Made by a program: the position numbers and the translations under genes. Below, piece after piece: positions 10,497-21,016 of a stretch of DNA of 64,000 bases. Every line of letters begins with the position of its first letter. Within the stretch, counting starts at the first letter, position 1. Where the stretch lies: NCBI GenBank assembly GCA_030704615.1, contig CM060733.1, positions 8,682,001 to 8,746,000 on the forward strand, given 5' to 3'. The stretch is from Takakia lepidozioides (lineage: Eukaryota; Streptophyta; Takakiopsida; Takakiales; Takakiaceae). Below the pieces are notes generated by a model that was not told the origin of the DNA, ran no database searches, and worked only from the letters and a program-made list of their open reading frames with translations.

Positions 10497-11647
10497 TGCG
10501 CCACTATGTCTCCCTCCTCTGTTCCTGGTTGTGTGGCCTCTGTGTGTGCTGTTTGCTTGGTTTCGGTGTTACCATGGCTAATTTCCATGGGTGTTGTTTC
10601 ATTGGTCTGTGGTTGGTTCCCTCCTTCTAGCTGTTGATTCTCCCCTTCTCTCTGCAGTGTGGAATCAGCCATCGAGTTGATGATGTCCTCTGCTGCTGCA
10701 CTTGTGGTTGCTTCATTGATCCGGGCTCTCTTTGCAAGTCCGCCCTCTTCTCCTTCTTGACCTGCTGCCATGTCACTTCCTTTTTCCTCCATCGTATCTA
10801 CCCGTTGCATAATTCCCAACGTCGTTTGCTCTTCGGGTGTCAGGTGTACAGTGTGTCGAATCATTTGGAATAACAAGGGAGTAGCCACGGTAACAGTCGC
10901 TTCCTTCTTCTTCTTTGTCAACCGAGTCAATTCTTGGGTTAACTTCTTCAATAAGAAGCTTGCCCAATTCACGATTTGCCCATTGAGGCAAATCAACACT
11001 TGATCAATTAGCTCCTTGGTGCAGTAGCTGTGGTTTTGCCTGAGGCTAAGCAACGTGCTAAGTACCGGGGCTATCTTCCTAAAGCCGGGGTTTTTGCTGT
11101 GACTGCATGTGTAGCCATGATCGGCTTGGTTGAGATTCTCAAACAAATCTGCAAGTACAAACCTTGGAGGTTTGCCGCTGTGCGCCGGTACCAGACTGGG
11201 AAGGTGAAACACTTCCGCCAAGTACTTCTCCGTCAACAGAATCTGTGTGTCACGGACATTTGTGCTTTGAGTGCTGGTGTTGTAATTCTCCAAGAACTCC
11301 CTGCACAGCTCGTCATGTTTAAGGTTCCAGTCCAGCGTGGTGATGAAGTATCGCAGGCCAAGACTATCCAATGTCTCCCGTGTCTCTGTGTCTTGCTCGA
11401 TCTTCCGCAACGCCGGGCTGATTTTGAGATTCACTTACCAATAATTTGAAGTCCCCGACCTGGAAGGACGAGGCCGACCCGGCCCCCAATATGACCCTGT
11501 TGGCCCCGGTGTGTCGGCAGGGGATAGCTCCAGGAAGGCCTGGGTAAAACTGTGTGCAAACATCAAAAGAGCTCCACAAAATGCAGATTCGCTCCATGAG
11601 TCCTTCAAATCGACATGGGGGCACCAAGGAATCCTACGCATCAGCAT

Positions 11648-12179
11648 TTCGCAGGATCAATGCATCTGGAACAAGCTGCCAAGCATAGGCCTTATGCCTC
11701 CCATGGTTTCTTTTTAGGGGTCTAGTCTAGACGTCCCCGGTAGTTCGATTGTCCTCCTCGGAGGGTTGGTTCACTTATTCACTTTGGAGGGCCGGGGGGT
11801 TTTAAATTCTTTTCCCCCTAATAATTCTGAATAAAATATTTCCAGGGCCTGAGTCTGTTTTAACAATAATTAACCACTGACCTTTTTTCCTTTTCTTGTT
11901 TTGGACCCTACCGATGCAGTATCCTATGTCCACTTATGACTTCTATTTCCGTTTTCAAACATATTTACCCCTTTTCCTGCTCACGCTTTGCTCACAGGAA
12001 CCAACTCTTAAATTTGGAAGTGGGATATGCTAGAAATGGGCCAATGCGGGGGTGCGAAAATGTGGTTGGGAGATGTGGTCGTGATGTACAACCACGAGTT
12101 CTAAGTTAGAACCAACAAGAACTTGTCATGTCAAGAACTGCCCAAGGTGGAAATATTGAACCGGAAAGGTAACCCTGCT
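11648..12179. other. no gene recognised
   Basis: AT-rich stretch between two partial copies of the gag-like sequence. It should hold the 5' part of the element if that were intact, but I found no LTR match or primer-binding site. Confidence 0.4.
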
Positions 12180-12833
12180 CATCATCTGCTGTTGCTGCTG
12201 GTCGGGTGCCTGTTACACTATCTGCTGTTGCTGCGCCACTATGTCTCCCTCCTTTGATTGTGTGGCCTCTGTGTGTGTTGCTTGCTGTGCTTTGGTGTTG
12301 CCATGGCTAATTTCCATGGGTGTTGCTTCGTTGGTCTGTGGTTTGTTCCCTCCTTCTAGCTGTTGATTCTCCCTTTTTCTCTGTACTGGGGAATCAGCCG
12401 TCGAGTTGATGATGTCCTCTGCTGCTGCACTTGTGGTTGCTTTGTTGATCCGGGCTCTCTTTGCAAGTCCGCCCTCTTCTTCTTCCTGACCTGCTGCCGT
12501 CTCACTTCCTTTTTCCTCCATTGTGTCTACCCGTTGTATAATTCCCAACGTCGTTTGCTCTTCGGCCGTTAGGTGTACAATGTGTCGAATCATCTGGAGT
12601 AACAAGGGAGTCGCCATGGTAACAGTTGCTTCCTTCTTCTTCTTTGTCAACCTGGTCAGTTCTTGAGTTAACTTCTTCAATAAGAAGCTTGCCCAATTCA
12701 CGATTTGCCCATTGAAGCAAATCAACACTTGGTCGATTAGCTCCTTGGTACAGTAGCTATGGTTTTGCCTGAGGCAAAGCAACGTGCTAAGTACTGGGGC
12801 TATCTTCCTGAAGCCAGGATGTCGATCCTCCAT
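12180..12833 (-). pseudogene. second partial copy of the gag-like sequence
   Basis: The 206-codon open frame is close in sequence to the 10480-11100 part of the longer copy in the same orientation (shared motifs include RKIAPVLSTLL, NGQIVNWASFLLKKL and GLAKRARIN). It starts and ends abruptly within the domain. Either a second element inserted here, or an internal piece was duplicated. Confidence 0.75.
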
Positions 12834-12912
12834 ATCTTAGCAGTTTGGCTTCAATTTACTTGGCTGACATTCTGCTAGCTTGAACAAGAGGTGCATCAAT
12901 GCGAACACCTAA

Positions 12913-12917
12913 CTTGT
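12913..12917. repeat. target-site duplication CTTGT, left
   Basis: The five bases before the left LTR are repeated exactly at 21012-21016 after the right LTR, as expected for a Copia insertion. Confidence 0.9.
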
Positions 12918-13145
12918 TGTAAAGAATGAGTTGATCAACTAACTAGAACACCAGAGGTGTGAATACATATACAACGTTTGTCACAGGGATAAGGAGAGCA
13001 GGACCACATGGGCCTTATCGCTAACTGTAATGAAGCTATAAATACTGATGCAAAAGGTGGCCAACTACTATCTAGATTTAAGGAGCGGTGCATTAACAAA
13101 GGCTTGATCTAGCGGCATCACAACATGGGTGTGTTAATTCCAACA
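12918..13145 (-). repeat. Copia A 3' LTR
   Basis: This 228-bp LTR is the direct repeat of 20795-21011. It carries an 11-base insertion (AAAGGTGGCCA) absent from the other LTR and begins TGTTGG and ends TTACA on the minus strand. Confidence 0.95.
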
Positions 13146-13163
13146 CCTCCTCTCACACCCATC
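13146..13163 (-). promoter_or_regulatory. Copia A polypurine tract
   Basis: Minus strand GGGTGTGAGAGGAGG directly upstream of the 3' LTR, the plus-strand priming site. Confidence 0.8.
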
Positions 13164-13180
13164 CTCCTCTCAATACTGAA

Positions 13181-15300
13181 CTACTCTCTTGAGGTGCTTA
13201 GCCTGCTAAGAGAGACAACACCTAGCTTCTCTCTAAGTCCTTCAAATTTCACTCTCCCCAAAGGTTTAGTCAGGATATCTGCTATTTGATCCCCGGTCGA
13301 TACATGTGCAAGATCCACCATTCCTTGTTGTACTTGCTCTCGCACAAAATGATAGTGTACCTCGATGTGTTTTGTGCATGCACGAAGAATTGGATTCTTT
13401 GCAATTTTTATGCTACTCATATTATCACACCAGATTCGTATGGGTTCTTCTCCGAAGATACCTAACTCGTTGGATAGGTGTTGCAACCAAATCGATTCAT
13501 TCGTCCCTTCGGCTAGGGCTCGATACTCGGCCTCTGTAGAGTTGAGAGCCATTGTGGGTTGACGTTTAGAGCACTACGTTACATGACTACCTCCCAGTTG
13601 AAATACGTACCTCGTAGTGGATCTTCTATTTTCCTGGTCACCTGCCTAGTCCGCGTCGGTGAATCCTGTGATCTCGCTGGTTCCTTGTTTCTTGAAGAGA
13701 ACCCCAAGTTCAATTGTCCCCTTCAAGTATCTGAAAATGTGCTTAACTGCTTCCATATGAGGTGCTTGCGGGTTATTCATGAAGCGGCTAATGACACCCA
13801 CATAGTAGGAGATGTCAGGTCTCGTGTTGGTAAGATATATGAGCTTACCAACCATTTGCCGATATATAATAGCATCTGCAAGCTCATCACCCATGTCAAT
13901 GATAAGTTTTGTCCCTTCGAGCATTGGAGTCGATTTTGGGTTGCAATCTGAAAGCCCAAATTGTTCGAGCATTTTGGTGTTGTACCCACGCTGTGTCATG
14001 AAGATGCCCTCCCTGAGATACAAAAATTCTATTCTCAAGTAATGAGACATTTCCCCCAAGTTTGTCATCTCGAATCTCTGCTGTAATTGACCTTTGATTC
14101 TCTCAATTTGGACACTATCATTTCCTGTGATCAACAGGTCGTCAACATATAGCACAAGAATGACAAGTTTCTCACTTTCATTGACATAGTACATATTGTA
14201 GTCAACATTGCTTCTGTCAATACCTTGTTCTTGGAGGTAGTTGTCGATTTTTTCATACCAGGCCCGTGGAACTTGCTTCAGCCCATAGAGGGCTTTGTTC
14301 AACCTGCACACCTTATTCTCCTTCCCAGTGGCAATGAACCCCTCAGGTTGAGTCATGAAGACTTCTTCTTTGAGATCCCCATTAAGAAATGTCGTCTTGA
14401 CATCTAGGTGGTACATCTTCCAATCATGTTGAGCTGCTAGGGCTACAAGTGTTCGTAAGGTGCCCCACTTGACAACGGGCGCAAAGGTCTCATCGTAATC
14501 TATGCCTTCTCTTTGTTCGAACCCTCGAGCCACAAGACGAGCCTTGAATGTATCACCTTTGCCGTCAGCTCCTTCCTTGATTTTATAAACCCACTTTGCC
14601 GTGATTGGATGTTTTTGTGGTGGTAAATCCACTAAGTCCCACGTGGAGTTTCTTTTGATTGAGGCCATTTCTTGATCCATCGCAGCTTGCCATTTCGGAT
14701 TTCCAATTGCCTCAGAATATTTTTGTGGCTCACCAGCTTCTGCAATTGCTACGTAGTCATCGAATCGAATGGGCCGGATGATCGTTCTTCCAGACTTACG
14801 AATAGCCAGTGGGGAATTTATACCTGCTCTCGGCTGCTCATGTGCACCTGCAAGATCTCTATCATCGTCTGAATTTTCAACCCTTTGGTTTGGACTCCAC
14901 TCTGGTGCGAGTGGTTCTGTCGAAGTCGTGGGCACCTCAATACCTAATGGTGGTGAATGACATGACTCCGAGACACTTTGAGTTGAAGGATCAGCAGGTG
15001 TAGCTTTGATGGGAGAAATGCAAGCTTGGTCAGGATCAAGTACAGTGGGTAGATGACATGGTTGCAAATTGTCATTTATGATTGGACTTGGATCTAAAGA
15101 AGCACTTAAGGGAGGTGGAGATGAGGATGTCGGAAGGCTAGACATGCTCGATTCATCAAAGTGAACATCCCTTGTGATGACCACCTTTCTGCCTTGAGGA
15201 CTAAAGCATCTGAAACCCTTGGTCTCCTCATCATATCCCACAAACAGACATTTCAATGACCTTGGACATAACTTAGATGCCACGTCTTCCTTTGTTAATG
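13181..15300 (-). pseudogene. Copia A pol, 3' half: integrase C-terminus, reverse transcriptase, RNase H
   Basis: The minus-strand frame begins at the nested-insertion junction, KLCPRSLKCLFVGYDEE (end of the integrase core region), and runs through reverse transcriptase with the catalytic YVDDLL box at about 14139-14150, into RNase H (TEAEYRAL, TKHIEVHYHFVRE, DILTKPL). Two stop codons, at 13646-13648 and about 13585, sit where family members have Trp, consistent with TGG-to-TAG mutations. Otherwise the frame is open. Together with 18404-20480 it formed a single gag-pol polyprotein before the second Copia element inserted. The product would reverse-transcribe element RNA in cytoplasmic particles. 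Confidence 0.93.
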
Positions 15301-15539
15301 ATATGAAGCGTCACACCCTATGGTACCTGAACGTTGAGTAACAGTTACTAGTCAGTTCTAAGTAGTTATTTGTTACGTTGGTTGGTACACGGGTTTCAGA
15401 TGTCAGTTGGCATCAAGGCAGATATTTCTGCTTGTATTGTGATCATGTCTTAATGTTATGCTCTGTGAAAGCGTTATGTCTCTCTCCTGTTGTCATTGTC
15501 TTGTCTTGCCAAGTCTATGGGATTTTAGGAACTATGACA
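15301..15539 (+). repeat. Copia B 5' LTR
   Basis: It begins with TGATATG and ends ATGACA directly before the primer-binding site. The start is uncertain by a few bases (15295 is also possible) because no second LTR survives for comparison. Confidence 0.7.
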
Positions 15540-15555
15540 TGGTATCAGAGCCACG
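15540..15555 (+). promoter_or_regulatory. Copia B primer-binding site (tRNA-iMet)
   Basis: TGGTATCAGAGCCACG, complementary to the 3' end of initiator tRNA-Met, immediately follows the LTR. Confidence 0.92.
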
Positions 15556-15615
15556 TAGAGAGCAAGGTGGAAAGACAGTGTCGTTTCTAAGAGAGAACTA
15601 AATCAATTCGTAAGC

Positions 15616-18403
15616 ATGGCTGGAGTAGTCAGGAACTCGGGAAAACTCCGTTTAATAGATACGTTTGATATTTGGAAGCTGAAGATCCGAATGCTATTAT
15701 TAGATAGAGATCTTTGGTCCATAGTAGATGGGACTGAAGCGAAGCCTGCTGCTACAGATCAAAATGCTGTGAAAGAGTGGGAGAAGAGAGATGGAAAAGC
15801 ACTTGCATCAATCCTATTAAACTTAAAAGACTCTCAACTTTTGCATGTCAGTTAGGCTACAACATCTAAGGCAGCGTGGGATTATTTAGTGACAGTATTT
15901 GAAACGAAAGATGTCACTTCTAAGCTTTATTTAAGAAGACGACTGCTCCATTTAAAAATGTCCGAATCAGAATCTGTAGCAGAACATGTTAGTAACTTTA
16001 GATCATTAATCGATCAATTGGCAGGGGTAGGGTCTCTTGTGTCTGCAGACGATCAGGTAGTCACCTTATTAGGTAGTCTACCAGAATCTTTTGATAGCCT
16101 AGTCATTTCTCTTAGTAGTCAGTAAGCGTTGACTATAAAAAGGGTAACTGGAATGCTACTACAAAAAGAGATGAGGCGAAGAGATTTCGGGGTTGGGACA
16201 ACTGAGAGTGTTGCTTTATTTGCTGGAAGGAAAGCAGGTCTTAATAAAAAGAAAGGAGCCTCAGAAGCAAATAAAAATAACAATATGAGTCTTAGTAGTA
16301 CACCAACAAAAGGGTCGTCAAATAGTTTGTCAAGTAATTCTCTTACACCTACGAAAAAAGAATTTAAGGGTAAATGCTTTTATTGCAAGAAAGTTGGTCA
16401 CATGGCGAAGCAATGTAGGAAGAGAATGACAGACGGGCAAATGAAGAAGGGAGATGGAAAGACCCAAGCTCACTCAGTGGAGGATGCTGATAGTATTGAT
16501 TGTGAGTAACTATTTGTTACAGCTCTCTCTACTTCTTTCTCAAAGGATCTTGATGACTGGTATATTGACTCGGGGGCTTCTCAATATATGACCTCTAACA
16601 AAGATCTGTTTGTAAAGTACAAACAATGGGATCTTGTTCGGAAGGTTTACTTGGGAGACGACAGTAGTCACATAATTCAGGGTCAAGGCCAGGTTTGCTT
16701 TATGCAAGAAGGAAGAAAGAAGTATATAGATGATGTGTTATTTGTTCCAGGGTTGACCAAGAATTTACTGTCAGTGAGTAAAGTTACTGACTCTGAATTA
16801 CAACTTGAGTTTCATGCTAATTATTGTCTTTTGAAGACAACAGATGGAGATGTGGTGGCGAAGGGGGTGAGAGAAGGTAACTTATATAAGTTGTGTGCTT
16901 CTTCAGTCTTACCTCAAGATAAAGCGTCTGAAAGTGCCTTAATCATCAAAGACAGAAGAGTTGATCTTTGGCATCGTAGGCTGACCCATCTCAGTATTAA
17001 ACTCTACGTCTAATGCAAGAACATGGTTCAAGATTTCAATATTGATTGCTCAGTTGGAACCTCTTTTTGCGAAGAGTGCATATTTGGCAAACACCATAGA
17101 CATTTATTTCGTAAAGGAGGAGGAAGTCGTGTCGTGGAGTTGTTGGAGTTGGTACATTCAGACGTTTGCGGCCCCATGCAAACAATATCAATTGGAGGAG
17201 CAAAATACTTTATGACGGTCATAGATGATTTGTCTAGAAGAACACTAGTTTATTTTCTGAAGAATAAAAGTGAAGCTTTAGACAAGTTCAAGATCTATAA
17301 GTCTCTGGTGGAAACACAGACAGAGAAGCGAAGAAATTGCGCTCTGACAATGGAGTCGAGTACAAGTCAAATGCTTTTGCTCAATTTTGCATGAGAGAAG
17401 GAATTGAGCATCAATTGACTGCTCCTTACACCCCAGAGCAGAACGGGGTGGCTGAACGTAAGAACCGGTCATTGGTAGAAGCAACAAGGACAATGTTGAA
17501 GCATAGTGGGTTAGATAACAAATGGTGGGCAGATGCTGTGCAAACGGCCAACTATGTATTAAACAGGTACCTACAAGTGATGTGCCAGGAAGGACACCGG
17601 ATGAAGTTTGGACTGGTCAGAAGCCCTCAGTGAAGCATTTACGTGTTTTTGGTTGTGAAGCTTTTGTTCATATCCCTAAGGAGAAGAGGAAGAAGCTTGA
17701 TGATAAAAGCACAAAGTGTATTTTTGTGGGTTATTCGGAAGCCGGTAAATCCTATCGGTTGTTTGATCTAGCTAACAAAGTCTTGTTAGTTAGTCATGAT
17801 GTGGTTTTCAATGAAGCATAGAAACCAAAGACACTTCGAGGTGGTGAGCCTGAGAAGGGATCAGATGTGGATCTAGGTTTGGACATGGACGAAGATTGTG
17901 ACTCTGTCTCTGATGAGGAAATAGAGACACCACAGCCAAGTAATATTCCAGCAAATGTTCAAGTGGCTCAACCTCAACTACGAGCACCTAGGGCTCAACT
18001 TGATATCCAAGTTCGCAGGTCTATGAGAGAGAGAAGACCCAGTCAAAGACTCATAGAATCTCTCGATTTGTCACAAACAATGCTTGTTGAAAATGAAGAG
18101 CCAGTGTCATTTAAGGAAGCTCTCAGTTGTAGAGAGTCGTCAAGATGGCAAGAGGCTATGAATGAAGAGTTTGCATCCTTACTAAAGAATGGTACTTGGA
18201 AGCTAACTAAACTTCCACAAGGGATAAAGACTGTTGGATGTAAGTGGATCTATAAACTCAAATTTAAAGCAGATGGATCAGTGGAAAGGTATAAAGCAAG
18301 ACTAGTTGCAAGAGGTTTTTCTCAGAGAGAAGGAGTGGATTATAATGAGACATTTTCACCTGTTGCAAAGATATCTTCAATCAGGACTATTTTGGCTATG
18401 TGA
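15616..18403 (+). pseudogene. Copia B gag-pol, degenerate and truncated
   Basis: Domains in order: gag (UBN2-type, 15616-16130), zinc knuckle CFYCKKVGHMAKQC at about 16375-16418, protease YIDSGAS at about 16561, GAG-pre-integrase LWHRRLTHLS, integrase with the HHCC-adjacent GKHHRHLF, then DVCGPM and AERKNRS, and the N-terminal half of reverse transcriptase (NGTWKL, KARLVARGFSQREG). Stop codons interrupt it near 15853, 16123, 16507, 17011 and 17819, with frameshifts near 17335 and 17570. It cannot make a functional polyprotein, and the YxDD box lies beyond the break. Confidence 0.93.
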
Positions 18404-20480
18404 ACAAAAACCTTGCAACCAAAAATACGGAGGAGTGAAAGATCTGGTTGATACCTGAATATTTTTCCTCCGGAGTGATACCCGAGTTGGCCTTGGTTGG
18501 TGATCGATTCACCATGTAATTTGCCGTGTTAATTGCCTCACTCCACAAGAACTTGGGTAAGTTGCAAGTAAGAGCCATGCTGCGTGCTCTATCAAGCAAA
18601 GTACGATTCTTACGTTCAGCAACACCATTTTGTTGCGCTTGAGTGAGCTGTCTCCGTATGACTTCTTCATTGCAAAATTTGATGAAGTCATTTGAAAGAT
18701 ACTCAGCCCCTCGATCAGATCGTAGAATTTTAATTCTATGCCCTGTCTGATTTTCAACTTGAGCTTTGAAAAACTTGAATTTCTGTAATGCCTCACTTTT
18801 CAGTCTCAAGAAATAAATCCACATTTTTCTTGAATAGTCGTCTGTGAATGTGATAAAGTATCGAGACCCTCTCAACGAAGGTGACAAGGGGCCACATAGA
18901 TCTGTATGTATGAGTTCAAGTACCTGTGTTGCTCGGTTGAGACTTTTCTTCGGGAAGCTCTCCCTGTGGTGTTTCCCATACTGGCAGCCTTCACATACAC
19001 TAGATATCAGCGGCAGTTTTGGCAGCCCTGTTGCAACGTCATTGTTGCTCAAGTGAAAAAGACTTTGAAAATTAAGGTGCCCAAGCCTCTTGTGCCATAG
19101 GAAAACCTCATCGAGATTTTCGACCACATGCAACTCAACATTGGCGGGCTGAATGTGAAGACGGTATAGTCCTGTTGCATTATCTCTTATACCTCTAGCC
19201 ACAATTTCAGGAGGCGTATTCTTAGTCACCGGCAAACACTTCTCAGAGTCAAATATTGCTACGAGATTAGCATCTGTCAAAGTGCCTATTGATAACAGGT
19301 TCTTTGTGAGGCCTGGCACGTAAAGAACATCGCTGATCTTTTTTATTTCTCCACTCGGGAAACAAATTTTTACATCACCCTTGCCGCGCACAGCGTGCGA
19401 CTGCCCACCGACAGTTTTAACATTAGATGGCTCTGTCGGCTGTTTTATGTGATCTAGAAGTTGTGAGTTTCTAGTCACGTGTCTTGAGGCCCCTGAATCT
19501 AAGATCCATGATGTGTCATCTGTTTCTAAAGCCATTGCTGCAAGTGCCGCCTCCAACACTTCATCGGCAGTCTCTGAATCGTCAATCTCGGGCTCACCTT
19601 CACTGTCATCACAAATGACATTAATTTGTTTTCCTTTGTTCCTCTCAAAGGAAGAAGTTTTATCGGAGAAGGAACTCCCAATACCTAGACATTCCCTTGC
19701 CCAATGTCCTTTCTTTCCGCATTTGTTGCAGTAGCCAGGTTTAGTTTGTGAGCCAAACTGTCCGACATCAGAGTTGAACCTCCTGTTTTCAACTCGATCG
19801 TTTCTCTGTTGCTTGAGGATCCTTCGAAACTTGAGAACTAGGGCCTCCTCGTCTTGGGCTCGAGTTCGATTTGCATTGCGGCTCTCTTCAAGTTGGAGCC
19901 TCCCAGCTATTTCTTGGATGGTTGGGAGTTTTTTTTGGCTCGAGATAGCCCTGATGAAGCTGTCGAAACTGGCTGGCAAGGCATTGATTATCTACTCCAC
20001 GATGATGCTCTCGGATGGCAGTTCACCAAACTCACTGAGTTGGTTGAGTGTATCTTGTACTTGCCTCATGAAGCCAGCGACAGTCATGCCTTCCTCCATT
20101 CGTAGGTTTGAGAAACGATTTCGGATTGCCAACCTCTTGGCGTTGTTCTTGACTTCAAACTGCCTCTTCAAAATATCCCAGCATTCCCTTGGTCCTTTGG
20201 CATGTAGTATGAAAGGTACAATCTGGTCTTTCACCGATAGCTTGATGATAGAAAAAGCCTTCATCCTTTGCTTTCTAAGAACATGATCAGCATCTCTAGG
20301 ATCGGGCAAGAGCTCAGAGACGGAGCTAGTGTCGGCGGAGCTACTACCTTCCTCCGGTTGTACTATTTCCCAAAGATCCTCGCGTTCAAGGATACTTTGT
20401 ATCCTGAACTTCCACATGGCATAGTTTGAAGCTCCTTCAAGCTTCTGGTTCTCACCTATGGAGTGCTCTGTTCCTGACAT
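18404..20480 (-). pseudogene. Copia A gag, protease and integrase
   Basis: The frame starts at the ATG at 20480 (MSGTEHSIGENQKLEGAS) with a UBN2-type gag domain, has one in-frame stop at 19989-19991, then the zinc knuckle CNKCGKKGHWAREC (about 19693-19735), protease WILDSGASRHVT (about 19490), the GAG-pre-integrase box LWHKRLGHLN, and the integrase core (GKHHRESF, HTDLCGP, AERKNRTL). A frameshift near 18445 precedes the junction with Copia B; in the shifted frame the expected LRIFGCKVFVH continues up to the insertion. A single stop and one frameshift make this one of the best preserved transposon frames here. Confidence 0.93.
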
Positions 20481-20778
20481 ACTGTTCTACGATGCGATAT
20501 ACACTACAGCAAAAGAAAGAAATAAATATAGTAAGTGTTTACAGATCAATAGCTTACACTAATCTACTTTCAGCATAAAGAAATGCTATGAAGAACTAAG
20601 AGAAAGAAAGCAAACTACTTTCGTGTAGCCTCTCCACGACGTCCCAGTCCCTTGACCATCTTCTTCCTTGTTTCTCTACGAAACAAAAAAAATGCTCTCA
20701 AATATCCTCCTCAGACTCTAACCGTATAGGTCTTGAAGGTACCCTCAAAGATTCATGACTACCCGTGTAGTCTACTAT

Positions 20779-20794
20779 CCTCGCTCTGATACCA
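20779..20794 (-). promoter_or_regulatory. Copia A primer-binding site (tRNA-iMet)
   Basis: On the minus strand TGGTATCAGAGCGAGG directly follows the 5' LTR, matching the 3' end of initiator tRNA-Met. Confidence 0.93.
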
Positions 20795-21011
20795 TGTAAA
20801 GAATGAGTTGATCAACTAACTAGAACACCAGAGGTGTGAATACATATACAACGTTTGTCACAGGGATAAGGAGAGCAAGACCACATGGGCCTTATCGCTA
20901 ACTGTAATGAAGCTATAAATACTGATGCAACTACTATCTAGATTTAAGGAGCGGTGCATTAACAAAGGCCTGATCCAGCGGCATCACAACATGGGTGTGT
21001 TAATTCCAACA
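20795..21011 (-). repeat. Copia A 5' LTR
   Basis: This 217-bp LTR matches 12918-13145 nearly perfectly and is followed by the CTTGT target duplication at 21012-21016. Confidence 0.95.
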
Positions 21012-21016
21012 CTTGT
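21012..21016. repeat. target-site duplication CTTGT, right
   Basis: Exact repeat of 12913-12917, marking the right edge of the Copia A insertion. Confidence 0.9.

Larger units (their letters stand above)
8346..11647 (-). pseudogene. long gag-like reading frame of an LTR element, degenerate
   Basis: One frame can be followed on the minus strand from about 11647 to 8774, interrupted by stop codons at 11435, 10454, 10286, 10244 and 9650; near 9050 and 8780 the signal shifts frame, and it ends inside the LTR at 8346. The ancestral product would exceed 1,050 residues. Visible parts: an N-terminal globular region resembling the putative plant transposon protein domain (LGLRYFITTLDWN), a Lys-rich stretch (RLTKKKKEAT), a Gln-rich repeat, a long coiled coil (about 9700-10200) with regular heptads (VETLTGQVQTLKQQVETLKG), an acidic/Thr-Pro-rich linker, and a C-terminal globular part (WAVGQ, YIGSYLYRMF). 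No protease, reverse transcriptase or integrase motif lies between it and the LTR. A gag-like role is inferred from position; it could instead be a captured host gene. Confidence 0.6.
15301..18403 (+). mobile_element. Copia element B, nested in Copia A, 3' truncated
   Basis: This plus-strand element starts with an LTR of about 240 bp, followed by a tRNA-Met primer-binding site and a gag-pol frame. It stops within reverse transcriptase at RTILAM, after which Copia A sequence resumes at its insertion point. The rest of RT, RNase H, the purine tract and the 3' LTR are missing. Its gag differs clearly from that of element A, so it is another family. More stops and frameshifts than in A make it the more decayed of the two, although it must be the younger insertion here. 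Confidence 0.9.
12918..21011 (-). mobile_element. Copia element A, complete outer structure, split by a nested insertion
   Basis: The element has LTRs at both ends, TG...CA termini, a 5-bp target duplication (CTTGT), a primer-binding site matching initiator tRNA-Met next to the right LTR, and a purine tract next to the left LTR, so it is transcribed on the minus strand. The gag-pol frame is nearly intact apart from a few stops, a frameshift and the nested element at 15301-18403. The two LTRs differ by about 3 substitutions and one 11-bp indel in 217 aligned bases, so the insertion is fairly young. Confidence 0.95.

Noticed and set aside
12882-12890. right-hand GAGGT as the target duplication of the gag-only LTR element
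   Set aside because: GAGGT also occurs near 12886, but there is no LTR beside it and a 5-base match is expected by chance.
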